Part shown: positions 41,276 to 52,035 of the stretch, one piece after another
Numbering within the stretch: position 1 is the first letter of the stretch
How the letters are laid out: each line of letters begins with the position of its first letter
DNA from: Phymatolithon calcareum
Lineage: Eukaryota; Rhodophyta; Florideophyceae; Hapalidiales
DNA: 64,000 nucleotides
Assembly: GCA_977006965.1 (NCBI GenBank)
Contig: OZ345363.1
Location: 682,001 to 746,000 of the forward strand
Direction of reading: 5' to 3'
The notes under the pieces: model-generated
What the model was told of the DNA's origin: nothing
The model's input: the letters and a program-made list of their open reading frames with translations, nothing else
Databases searched by the model: none
Position numbers and translations under genes: made by a program

Positions 41276-43091
41276 GGGGCGACATCGACAGTTGGGAATA
41301 AAATACGCAAGCGACAGCTTTCCTCAAGTGAGCACTACGCTAATTTCGCATACATTCGGATCGGCAGCCGAGGGCCACCTAAAGACCGTGCACAAGAACC
41401 TAATGTTGCGCCCACTGTTATGTCGCTGTCCCAAGGCGGTCGCTTTTTCCCCTCGCGACTGTGCGCCGCACAACTTGGATCGCGATAGTCATGCTGCTTG
41501 TAGTAGGTGATCTAATGGGCCATACGGGCATAAGTCTCTCGTGTGTCTACGGAAGGTGGAGAGTTCTCTGGTTGTCGGCTCAATTGCTCGGATCGCCGTA
41601 CGCTCCACTTCGCCGGCACGTCCCTTTCGACCACGCAGAGTTGGAGTTCTTCCCACCCTTCCTGTTCTCAACCTTCGTCGTGCAAGCCAGCAAGGAGACA
41701 ACAGCGCGCAAGTTTCCCTTTTCCCTTTTCGTGCGTCTGTTCCAAGATCGACGGCCCAGTCAAGGTTGCCTTATCAAGGACGACGCCGCCGTCAGTCCGC
41801 GTCAAGATGACTGCAACGTCGGCGATATTATCACCAAACTTGCCATCCTCACCAAGGCGAAGGCTCGCGTCGTGTCTGCTCTCTCCTTCTGGTGCGTCGC
41901 GCTTATCTCTGTTGGCCTGGTTCCACCGTCGTCGCCTACTCCAATGTTCTTTTTCCGTTCTTTCGTTTCGCTGTTCTTCATCGCGCGTCACTACGACGCG
42001 TACGCTGCTATTGTCGAGACTGGCGCAACCCCACACGGCGTAGCCTCGTATCTGCGCTTGATCAACATGTGTACCTGTGTTCCCATAAGGTTGTAGAATG
42101 TGCTCTCTGGGCGGCGCGGCTTCTTACCGATACAAGCCGAAGTCTACTCTCATTTGCACCTCAGGGAGATTTCCTGGCCCTACACGGCGTAGCCTCGGGC
42201 TCGAGGTCGATCACTACGACCCCTTGTGTTCCCGCAAGACTATGACCTGAGTTCCGGGGGTGATCTACACGCTCCCTCTGCCTGGTGTCTGTTTTCTATT
42301 GGGAGTTTTGTTGGCTTGTCTTTTTTCCTCCTCTTTCCGTCTAGTCTCTCCCGCTCTTTTCTTCTCTCTCCTCTCTTGGGCTTTTCTCTCCTATGTAGCG
42401 TCGGGTTCTTTCTTTCTTTTACTGCGTAATTTCTCGAAGCTGATGGAACAACCCCTCATCCTTACGGCTCTAGTAGACCTTAACAGATACGAGTGATACT
42501 TGATGTCACAACAGCTGTCCAAGCTGCACAAGGTGTAGACAATAGTCCAGCTTAGCATTCATATCGCAACGCAGCCAATCTTCATTCGCCGTTCTTCAAA
42601 GTGATGCCCGGGTTGGAAACCATTTTAGGACGTTCACGGTAGCTAATCATCTTTCTGCCTTCTTTCGTTTCCTTCTGTCTTCTCTCCCAGCTTCCTTGGC
42701 GTTGGGTTCATTCGGAGCCTGGCACTACACCTAACAAAGTATAAACTGGACTCCGGAAAAATGTGGGCGGAAATGGCATTACACGCTCTACTACTCTACA
42801 GCGTCACCAGAATCATCATGGCTTTCTTGGTCGCCATCAGGTATACGAACAGTTGAGTTCACAACTATACAAGAAGTCCGCAAATGGGATAGGATTATGT
42901 GAGATGCTGAGTGTTTCCGTCCGCGCTTCGGGCGGTGCGTTTTAGCGAGCTACACAAAGGTAGGTAGAAAGTGAGGAAGACTTGCCCATATCTTCGTAAG
43001 GCTGTGGGGCTCTTAAACAAATTTGGATTGTAAAAACTAACTGAACTTAACTGAACTTAGCACCTTCCAGCCAATCTTCGACCTCATTGAG
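41276..43091. other. No gene recognised; pieces of a dispersed repeat
   Basis: Bases 41330-41415 and 42715-42835 share blocks (ACATTCGGA.CGGCAGC, TGGACTCCGGA, CTCTACAGCGTCA) with 45780-45960, so one repeat family is present in three pieces. A 12-bp motif CACGGCGTAGCC occurs at about 42035 and 42184. Long ORFs on both strands between 41460 and 42250 overlap in mutually exclusive frames, and I could not support any of them. Confidence 0.4.
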
Positions 43092-44228
43092 CTATTCAGA
43101 TTCCAATTCCGCACGAATAATTTCACGCGCTTTTGAGTGTGCATGCAGACCCTCAAGAGAAGAAAAGTCTGGGACAGGATTCCCACCCACGTCATTAAAT
43201 CCTTCTGTGTAGCGGAGATAAGCAAGATCACCCGTCATACCGAACCACTCCATTATGTAAGCGTCCTTGCAATTTAGGAAGCGAAGGAGCTGGACACCTC
43301 CTCGTTTCGGACTATGTCCTGTAAAGTCGTATCCGTAGCCAATCTTCTGAAAACGTTTCTGCATGAAGTCGATCATTGTTTGCCTGGGCCAAGGTTCATG
43401 GTGAGCAATTCTGACATTTTCGGAGTTTCCAATCATGTTGCAAAATACGAAGCCATCCTGGTCGCCCCTCACAGTTAGCCATGAGCTCATTGCATGCAAT
43501 GGATCCATCAAGATGCATTGTACGAAGTGATCCCCAGGCCAGCGTCTAAGCTTGTAGTATCGGTAATTGGATGAATTCTTGCATCGCTGACCGATGCCGA
43601 ACTCTGTTCCAAACTTCGAACATTTCATATCCTTGAGCTTCATTTTAGAAATCTCATCGTATCGCATACCGCAATTCATTGCAGTGAGCATAGCAGCATG
43701 AAGCATGACATCCCTTTTGTCAAAGACGCCTTTTGCAGCATTGACAAGAAAGCGCTTGCCATGCTCAATGATCTGCTCTGATGACAGAGGAGGGGCGGAT
43801 CTGACAACTTTTCCGATTTCTTCGAGTTTGTTTGAGTGAAGCTTTCGAAATTCCTTGATGTTAACATTTCCCTCCAGCGGATTTCCGTGAGCAACGCGAA
43901 CATCACCATCAGAACGCACACTCCAGGAGTCAATATGGCCGGCATTGCGGTATACCCAGCGCAACGCTGCAATCATGCCCCCGACAGTATTTCGGCTCTT
44001 CATTTTATGCGGCTCTGACTCAAAATGTGAGAGTCCTGGATAGGTGTGCAATACGTTGATGACGAGAGTTCCGCTTTCAGGTGTAACTTGTACCGGATCC
44101 GGCAGCCCATAGGTTTTGGCTGCTTCGGCAAGAAGTCTTCCAGCTAACTTTTGTTTGTCAAGAGATGACTTGCAGAGACCAAGAGACACGATGGTAGAAA
44201 CAGGAACCAGCTCTGGTTGGTCTTCCAT
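43092..44228 (-). CDS. Tyrosine recombinase (transposon-type)
   Basis: An intact ORF of 378 residues from an ATG at 44228. The C-terminal half has the catalytic constellation of tyrosine recombinases: Arg189 in NCGMRYDEIS, His305-x3-Arg309 in TGHSPKRGGVQLLR, Trp328 in the place often taken by the last His/Trp, and the nucleophile Tyr340 (or Tyr337) in LAYLRYTEG. Residues about 15-150 would be the helical core-binding domain. Such enzymes cut and rejoin DNA through a 3'-phosphotyrosine and move Crypton, DIRS or integrated viral elements. There is no neighbouring reverse transcriptase of DIRS type in the same orientation, and no inverted or split repeats were found. It is the only long undamaged transposon gene in the 30-50 kb zone, so it may be recent or selected. 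Confidence 0.88.
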   Translation of the reverse strand: MEDQPELVPVSTIVSLGLCKSSLDKQKLAGRLLAEAAKTYGLPDPVQVTPESGTLVINVLHTYPGLSHFESEPHKMKSRNTVGGMIAALRWVYRNAGHIDSWSVRSDGDVRVAHGNPLEGNVNIKEFRKLHSNKLEEIGKVVRSAPPLSSEQIIEHGKRFLVNAAKGVFDKRDVMLHAAMLTAMNCGMRYDEISKMKLKDMKCSKFGTEFGIGQRCKNSSNYRYYKLRRWPGDHFVQCILMDPLHAMSSWLTVRGDQDGFVFCNMIGNSENVRIAHHEPWPRQTMIDFMQKRFQKIGYGYDFTGHSPKRGGVQLLRFLNCKDAYIMEWFGMTGDLAYLRYTEGFNDVGGNPVPDFSSLEGLHAHSKAREIIRAELESE

Positions 44229-44402
44229 AATTTATGGTGCTTCTCTGTGATATGGACACGCTGTGGCTAAGAGGCACTTCTGGATGTTGGCGATGACATC
44301 GATTTATAGAATCTGGACCTCATACATATTGCTTGCCGTGAAAGCTCCGCGAAAACGCGCGCGAAAGATTCCTTTGTTCATGCTTATTGGGATATTTGAT
44401 GA
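44229..44402. other. Spacer
   Basis: 174 bases between the recombinase start and the LINE L5 3' end. Nothing recognised. Confidence 0.4.
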
Positions 44403-45430
44403 TTTTATTTTTGAGAGCTCCCAAAGCCTCACCTTGGAGTAACGGGGCAGCTCTTGCATAATCTCTACGCTATAGTCATCTGGCTGCTCAAAACGTTCTT
44501 GATTCGTAATTCTCTCCCAACAAGAGCTCCTGTAAGTCTCTTGCACTCAAACTCAATTTCTGTACTCATCTTCGATGACGCTAGAGTACGTTGTAAGGCG
44601 ACTAGTTCGACCACCGCGGTAATCCCACAGTACGCACCCAACACTGATTTCCTCCAAAGGGGTGCTCGGTTGAATGTCAACCTTAGGCACCTTAAACGTG
44701 TTGTTCTTTCTCCTATGTAAAGGATCCCTGGTAGCTTGCCTTCAATAGGAATCTTCATTGACCTGCCTTCTTCTTCCTTTTCCCATACCTTAATTGTTTC
44801 TTCTCTCCTCGTCTTCTTCGTGACAGATCCCTCCTGGGCTTTCTGAAGGGCTTGTCGCAAGTCTTCATACATCTTGAGATATTCAATATCCTTCATTGCT
44901 TCCTTTACGTCCTCATCTCTTCCAACGTACTCTTCTGTTTCTTCAAGGCGCTTTTTGTGCCTTACCAGGCTTAATGCAAACCTTTCTGCTTGATGACGTC
45001 TCCTCATCTTTGGTGGTCCCAGTCGGCACAGAACTCGCATTCGGTCCCGGCGGTGTTCGGCATACTTTCCGAAAACATTTTTGTAGAACAAGCCCTCTGC
45101 CGACTCGATTGCCGAGAGCAATCGATTTGTCATTGGAGTAACGTGTAACGCATACTCCCATTTCGGGATAATTAGCGACTTAAAGATCCTGATGCATGTC
45201 TCCGGTTTGAATCCTCGAACATTCACTCCAAGCTCCCGCAGCTTATGTATGCATCCTGCAGCATTTCGAACTCTTGTCATGCTTATTGGTTCTGCAATGA
45301 AGAGCAGACCTAGGCTGACAAAACCAGCCAACTCTAAGGCAATGCTCCAACTACTTTTTTGCTTCTTTTTTATTCCCTTCTTCACCACCACAAGATCTAC
45401 ATGAGGAAAACTTGAGACTTCCGTGGGCAC
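44403..45430 (-). pseudogene. LINE C-terminal fragment L5
   Basis: A single open frame of 321 codons (45430-44465) begins in the RT thumb (RVRNAAGCIHKLRELGV, IRIFKSLIIPKWEYALHVTPM). It continues through the long basic C-terminal region (FYKNVFGKYAEHRRDRMRVLCRL ... RTTRLRCLRLTFNRAPLWRKSVLG). It aligns throughout with 39559-38858 of L4 and with 49167-49738 of L6. The polymerase motifs upstream are missing, as expected for a 5'-truncated insertion. The 3' end has the family block near 44425-44450 (inverted). The long open frame suggests this copy is younger. Confidence 0.82.
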
Positions 45431-46232
45431 GAGATGAATGGTTAACTAGGTGGCGTCATCCCTTTGGTGCATATTTACCTCCTCGCGTTAGCTTCCTGTC
45501 TTTCTGTTCTTAGATCATTTTATGGTATAATTGTTCCCAAATAGCAGGACGAACGGGCAATGCACCATCGACTATAGACTATTGCCATCCCTGGTTTCAC
45601 GGCCTTTACATCGTCAGGCTTCAGGATGAAAGCATCTTTTTATAAAGGCAAAAACGTGGAACAGATTCGTTGCGAGGACCGGGTCTTAGGTACTGTAAAA
45701 GGTAATAGCGACATTCCCCGTGAGTGTGCTAGGAGAAACAGATTCCTCTCTTCTTCACTACACAACCAGGCTGTCACACTTTAGTACGGCAGTGTAGCGC
45801 CACATGAGCATGACGCTTATATCGAATACATTCGGAACGGCAGCAGAGCGCCACCTGGAGACCATACGCATGAACCTAACAAACTATGAAGTGGACTCCG
45901 GAGAAATATTAAGGACGGAAAAGGCATTAGACTCCATACTACTCTACAGCATTAGCATAATTGACAATATGGAGAACGACTAGGCGATATATTAGAATGA
46001 ACATGTTACGAATAGCTGCTCCCGTACTTTCAAATAAACAACTAAACAATTGCGAAAAAAGTCCAGCGCCACGCTCCCCGAAACCAAACGCCACAAGGGT
46101 CCGAGTAGAGCAAAAGGAACTAGACAAAAGGGAGGGAAGAAATACAAGCCAACAAAACCCGCTACACAGAACAATCATGCTTGTGCGAGTACTGTTTCAA
46201 CACTGCTTGGGCCATTTTGCTTTGCTCTTGAA
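45431..46232. other. No confirmed gene; repeat piece at 45780-45960
   Basis: Holds the third piece of the repeat seen at 41.3 and 42.7 kb. Lys/Arg-rich plus-strand frames at 46050-46230 could be coding remnants but are not supported. Confidence 0.35.
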
Positions 46233-46765
46233 TTAAAACCAAGGGCACGCCTCCGTTTGGGGAACACCAAAACGGGGATCTCGTGTGAAGAAGCCCACGT
46301 ATTCCATTAGGGTAATATTACATGGTACCCATTTTGTAGATCGCGGGATTCTATCATTTGCCGAAATTTCGTTAGCATTGGTCCGCAGATGTCTCCAGCC
46401 CTTCCATGTTGCTTGTTGTAGAAATTGCAGGAGAAAAATCTTCTTGTTCCAAGGTTTGTCGCCACCATGAATACGTACTTCATCTCGGCGTAGTCTCAGG
46501 AGCATTTCATGTGCGGACAGTGTGGCCGCAAAAAGCAAGGGCTCTCCTGACCAATTTTCTCCTCTTTCTTACCTTGAGCCCATCATACGCGGCCTGCGCG
46601 TGAGCAAGCCTCGAGTTCCCATTTCATCAGTGTTGCCGTCTTTTCTATTTCCTTGACGATGCAAGATTTACCGGCTTGGCATGTATGCATCACTCCTGTC
46701 TCACTATGGGCATTTCTGTTTAGGTAAGCTTTGTGGCCTCCCCAAGTGAGTGTCCGCTTACCCAC
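46233..46765 (-). pseudogene. Unrecognised transposon-like coding remnant
   Basis: Two minus-strand open stretches, 46765-46583 (60 codons) and 46538-46233 (101 codons), have convincing protein composition (KPWNKKIFLLQFLQQATWKGWRHL). They are separated by about 15 codons in a shifted frame, so a single damaged gene is likely. I do not recognise the family. Confidence 0.3.
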
Positions 46766-47697
46766 CCATGGAAAGTTTCTTTGTAGAGTAAGAGTGAAGA
46801 CAGTGCTTAGTACTTCGGCGGCTCCCGCTGACCTCTAAGATAGGAAGCCACCGATTGACAACCAATAAAAGCAACCGTTTCCTTCCTTCCTGAACGACAC
46901 ATTTCCGCCAGCTGCATGGCAGCCGTTGGGACGACCGGCTCCACAGATTTCATATGCACAGCACATACACACTGCGTTTCATGTTTTTCGGAATTTTATT
47001 AAACGCCCTCAGAACAATTCATGAGAACTAGGCTTCATGTTTTGCAATTCGATACAATAACTGGTAATCTGGACTACCATCTTAGTCCGTATGATTCACT
47101 CCTTTTCTCGAAGGAAACAACCTAAGACGCGATCATTCTGTCGATCCTCAAGTATTAACCGGGCATCTGCACTAGGCGCAAGCATCGTGCATAAACGTCT
47201 TATAACCCTTGCGCGAAGCAGATACGCGAGTACCAGGAATGGATCCATATCAGGAGCATTTAGAGGAAAACTAGATGTTAAATAATGTACACTTTATGTA
47301 ATTCGAATAACCTGCAATAAACAAACAAACAAACCCTTCTAGACAAACGCCCCGTGTAGGGTCCGGTGTTCAGTACAAGGCGAACAAGCTCGGTCGAACT
47401 TGTGGTTGGTTCCCGCTTTCATCTACTTATTGTTTCGCCTCGCGAAGTGAGGCATATTCCGGTACAGCTTTTGGAGCCCTTTTTCAATACCGATTTCAGC
47501 ACCCCATTTGGATATACATTTCTATGCCTGTTGCGCACGAAAGTGAAACACCCTCGAAGTATGTCAAATGAATAATACTGGACTACGCCCTATCAAACTT
47601 GTGTGTAGCTAAGAAGCCCTGGCTTTCATTGCCGTGTTACTTGGCGAGCTGCTGCTAACTTTAGCTCTCATAGATTTCATACCAAACTATTAGGTTG
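46766..47697. other. No gene recognised; inverted retroposon 3' tail
   Basis: Bases 46985-47045, inverted, contain the TGAGGGCGTTTAATAAAATTCC tail that also occurs at 36034 and 48455. A 64-codon ORF at 47091-47285 is not supported. Confidence 0.4.
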
Positions 47698-47828
47698 ATT
47701 TTTATTTTAATGTTACCAACGCATCTGCTGACGCGTGGGGCAACTTTTCTAGTACCAAGAGGTTTTTGGCTGAACTCTGTCGGAAGAAGTGTTTCTTTTT
47801 TGTTGGTGTAACAAATCAGTCGGGTACT
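47698..47828 (-). repeat. Dispersed repeat R3, copy c
   Basis: Inverted relative to copies a and b. Runs from the tail GATTTTTATTTTAA through GTTACCAACGCATCTGCTGACG to GTTGGTGTAACA. Confidence 0.6.
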
Positions 47829-47829
47829 A

Positions 47830-49900
47830 AGGCGCAAAGAAGGGGTCGGAACCGAGCTCTAGGAGCCAATGTGCATCCGAGCAAGTTCTCTGCCGACATT
47901 GCGAGTGTATGCAAATCTGGGAAGGATTGGAACGTGAACCTTGAGAGCTTTACGTGCTGACGCTTGGGGCAACTTTCCTAGTGCCAAGAGGTATTGACTG
48001 GGTTCTGTCTATCGAATAGTTTCTTTTCTTGTTGGTGTAACACGATTCAGTGGGGTACAAAAACCCACCTTTGGTCTCCTGGAAAGACTGAATATTCAAC
48101 TTCCACCCCACATCTTAATGCCTTTTCAGTTCTTAAAATATAGTATCGTATTTGCTACAGCCGTCAAGGATCACATCGGCAGGAGACGAAACGAAAACTT
48201 GTTGCATAATTGACCGAGCGGTTCCGCAAGGGTCCCTGCTCAGTCCTTGTCTATACAATATATTCATGGATATGTTAGCCAAAGCCACCGACAAACTAAC
48301 AGGAACCGTGTCGTAGCACCCTGTGCAGATATTAGGGGGTGGCGTTCTCCTTTAAGCCAAGACCGCCGAAGGGCTACAAAAACTCTTGAAAACATCCTTG
48401 AAATGGGCAGACGAGAACTGCATGAGATGGAACACAAAACAAGGAAAGGAGTTATTTTGAATTTGGAATGTATTAAACTCCCTCAAAAGCACTCATGAGA
48501 CTGTAAGGGAGATGGGTTTCAGCAGCTGCTCTCTTGTAGCTTCGATCATCTACTCAAATCCGTGTAGTCCGTGTTAACGTTGTAGCCCTAGCCGCAAAAA
48601 CGCTCTCCTGGAAAAAGGGCGGAGGGTAAAGCTTGGGGGCCACTGGTCAGATTTCCTATAGGGCTCAGGGTCGCAGCTCAATTGACGCCTTGTTTATTCC
48701 ATGTCGTCATAAAAGACGATAGTGAAGAAGAGTAGCTTGTCTAGAGCTTTTTCCGTGATATTAATCTCCTCTTTGGTTAGTTGATATCTGCCGAGGTATT
48801 CCCCGAGGTAGCTCATGAGGGTCCGTACAGTATCACCGAACTTATCTGCGAGAAGGGATATGCTCATTGGGGAGGAACCGACCGAATGCCCACTTTACCG
48901 CTAATTGGCGGTGCCGTGTTTTCGGGAGTTTGGTGATCGCCCGGGTGGACCAAGGCAGGCCGGAAAAGAGCTATACTAAGCATGGAGACTTTTGCACCTC
49001 AGGGTAACTATGAAAAACAAGGGATTCACCGACGACGCGGCAATCTCAAGAGTTCGGAATGTAGTGGGATGCATCCACAAACTACACCAAATTGGCGTAA
49101 AATGTTAGTGGCTTCTATCCAGCCACGAGCATCAGGATTTTCAAGACATTACTTCTCCCTAAATGGGTGTATGCCATCCACCTGATCCCGAGGACCAAGC
49201 GATTACAAGCTGCAATCGAAGCTGCAGATGGTGTTTTCTACAAGTACGTATTAGGAAAATATGCCGCACATCGAAGAGAGAGGACGCGCGTGCTGTTCCG
49301 ACTCGCCAGCCCGGGGATGAGGAGAGCACACCAGGCTGAAAGGTTCTCTTTGAGCCTATTCAGACGGAAGAAGTACCTGGAAAAGGCAGAAGAACATGGA
49401 GGAAAAGAACAGGATTTGGCAGACGTACCAAAGAAAATCGGGTATGTCAGAGAAGAGAAGGACCTTAATGTAGCGATAAAAAAGCGGATGATGGCAAGGT
49501 GTCCAAGCACCGAGTAGAGGAGATCATTAAAGGCTGGAAGGAGGAAGAAGAAGAAGAGCGGAAAATAAAAATCCCCGTTGACAAGCCTAGAAAGCTACCA
49601 GGAAGAGACAGAAATACGCTCCTGCGGTGCCTCGGAGTGATTTTCAACAGAGCCCCACTGTGGAGAAAGCCAACATTGGCGACATACCTTGGAACCGGTG
49701 TTTTCATTGAGCTCGTAGCGCCCCAACAAGTAATGTAATCCACGGAAATGGACCAAGGGATTGAATATATATGCAAATACTTACTCGTACCCTGACATGA
49801 AGAGAACTTCAAATTAAGGAGATTTTAGGAGAATAGAGTGTGGAAGAGTGGGAAGTCGTCCTGTTACTCAAACTGAGGTTTTGGAAGCTTTTAAAACAAA
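47830..49900 (+). pseudogene. LINE-like non-LTR retrotransposon, fragment L6
   Basis: Plus-strand order: a pre-RT piece (GKDWNVNLESFT, 47925-47960) and R3 copy d. The RT part follows at 48170-48460 with RAVPQGSLLSPCLYNIFMD-like text (frame-broken), then KWADENCMRWNTKQGK. An unrelated insertion of about 450 bases (48460-48960) comes next, then TDDAAISRVRNVVGCIHKL and the open stretch 49167-49517 (AIHLIPRTKRLQAAIEAADGVFY). The region to 49738 and the family 3' block at 49855-49895 (GTTACTCAAACTGAGGTTTT) complete it. Decayed by several shifts. Confidence 0.75.
47956..48100 (-). repeat. Dispersed repeat R3, copy d
   Basis: Inverted, inserted after the pre-RT piece of LINE L6. Contains TGACGCTTGGGGCAACTTTCC, GTGTAACACGATTCAG and ACCCACCTTTGGTCTCC blocks. 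Confidence 0.6.
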
Positions 49901-51217
49901 ACATCACATATTCACTAAACTCTCTTATGCAGGACCTACTCGCCCGATTCTCTTTTTCCTTCGTATTCTTTGTTCTAGACTCAATGCGATGCATTGCAAG
50001 AACGGTAAAACAAATTCGGGTTCATCTTTTGGATGCCTTTGTACCTTGCGAGTTGAAAATTGAGGTATGGGCAGTGGCAAGTTGTAACTGACCATAACTC
50101 AATCTGTTGTTGTACTTTGTGCTGCACAGTTTTTTACAAGTAGTCCAAGCATGTATACAGAGCAGTCTAATCTTGTAGACAGCTGACTTTTATGCACTAA
50201 TTGGACTGTAAGGCACAATAAGCGACAGCGAAAATTCAAAGTCCCTGACAATTTCCAAAAAGGGTGGCAGCACTGATTCTATGGTCCAAAAGACAATACG
50301 TTCCCAGAACCCCTCGATTCCACGCATATTTTGACGATTTCACGACTTCTCACAGACCCCAGTCACAAGACCCGCAGAGATCCCGTATGATTTTTCAATA
50401 CTTTTCGAAGGGTCTCTACATAAAGAATGGCGCGCTCCCAGTGTGGAACAGTATATATACTGTTCCACACTGGGAGAACGACAGTACTGTATTTTGGCCC
50501 GAAAATTATTTGGTTTAATAGGGCTCAAATACTGCTGTGCTTTCCCGGTGCATCATGCACTGTCGTAAACATGAATGATTCAAGTTTACGACAGCAAACT
50601 TTACAATTCTCGAAAATTTTTGAAAAACCAACATAGATTTAGCTTCGCTGCTCTCTGCCCATGCGACCATGCACGCGGTTTCGTCGCATGCCAGGACGCA
50701 CGCTGTCGCATGTGGCTCTTTCACACACATCATTGCTCCTTTTGCCCATGCTGTGCTCTTGCTCTTCCACTTTCGACTACCAAGCCCAAGCTTTGTCTGT
50801 GCGTAGTGGCGCAAACCGGCCTTTCCGTGTACGGTGGAATGACCAATTCCGGCTCTCGCGAAAGCAATCGGCGGTACGCTGTCTTCTACTGTTGCAATCG
50901 CTACAATGTTAACCGCAGCATCGTCAAAAGCTATATCAACTGCAACGGGAGATTGCATCCGATCCTGTCTGCCCATTTAGCTGATACGCTCGCACACAAT
51001 CGCTAACGTTCGCGAATGTTCACCAGGTTCAACGACGGTAAACTCAATGTGACTGAATATTCACGGGCACAAAAATTACTGAACATGAACATGAATGAAA
51101 AATTCGTGAATGCTCGCTCGAAGTGGATTTACCCAATACAGTATTTGCCAAGGGGGATAGTGAAAACGTGTATTTGACATTCGCGAATACTTCATTCGTT
51201 TATTTAGGAAATGAATC
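49901..51217. other. No gene recognised; perfect 42-bp palindrome
   Basis: Bases 50435-50476 are an exact palindrome centred on GTATATATAC. ORFs at 50515-51006 on both strands overlap each other and are not supported. Confidence 0.5.
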
Positions 51218-51226
51218 GCTAAAAGC

Positions 51227-51595
51227 AGGGGAATGTTAAGGGGGGGAGAAACGCAGACCCGGTGTCATATCACTTAGTAACATACATTCTAATAAAAACG
51301 AGGCGCGCGTTGTGCATAGCGATTTATGAGGATAACGCTGTATCAAAAATTGTCGCCAAAGCTTTGACGCCAACCTTAATTCTAGTTATTTCTTACCAAG
51401 AAACGAGTCGAGCAACGAGAGCTGCCGCTACATTAGGAACTCCTAATGTTCCCATGATTTCCTTTTATTTCTCTGGTATTTCTATGATGCGATCTTCGCC
51501 CTAATGTTTCTTTTTCAAACGGGCTCGATATATGATAATCTTGGAAAAGCGGTATGACACAGGGTCTGCGTTTCTCCCCCCCTTAACATTCCCCT
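51227..51595. mobile_element. MITE with AGGGGAATGTT termini, copy 3
   Basis: A 369-bp element flanked by the duplication GCTAAAAGC (51218-51226, 51596-51604). Terminal inverted repeats of about 35 bases (AGGGGAATGTTAAGGGGGG then AACGCAGACCC). Its length and ends match copy 11175-11540. Duplication of 8-9 bp would fit hAT or Mutator. Confidence 0.88.
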
Positions 51596-51639
51596 GCTAA
51601 AAGCATCTCGAACGGTGATGGCACACCCCATGGGCACAC

Positions 51640-51915
51640 TGTGCCATTGCACATCCCGTTAGAAATGATCAAAATTCAATAGTAACAATGTTTCAAATAG
51701 TTTGGGTCCCATGAATTCCATTGAAAATGAAGCAAGCTGTAATCTAGCAAATGCTTATTTATTGGATGCTCAATTATGAGAATCTACTATTTATTCAAAT
51801 TATTTTGTTTTTTCATGCCGAATCACATGGCCATTTTGTGCAAGGACCCACTTTCAAATTGCCTCGAGGGCTCAGGCTGAGGGTACACGTTGTGCACCTC
51901 GAAAACAACGCCCTA
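51640..51915 (+). repeat. AT-rich repeat A, right copy
   Basis: Reverse complement of 12690-12962, in the same orientation as the rest of the right-hand duplicated block. Confidence 0.7.
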
Positions 51916-52035
51916 TCACGTTACCAGCACATTAGTGTTGTTTCAGTAAAACAACTCGTTTGAGAGCTCTCAATCGGAATTACAAATTCGATTTTTGCCC
52001 GCCCTTCCCCTTCCTTCCGTCCTCGCACTACCCGT

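Noticed and set aside
41461-42250. ORFs of up to 211 codons on the plus strand
   Set aside because: Several long frames overlap on both strands with biased Ser/Leu/Arg composition and no motif. None can be preferred.
50515-51006. Overlapping 143- and 153-codon ORFs
   Set aside because: They occupy opposite strands of the same stretch, have no motif and show no sign of conservation within the window.
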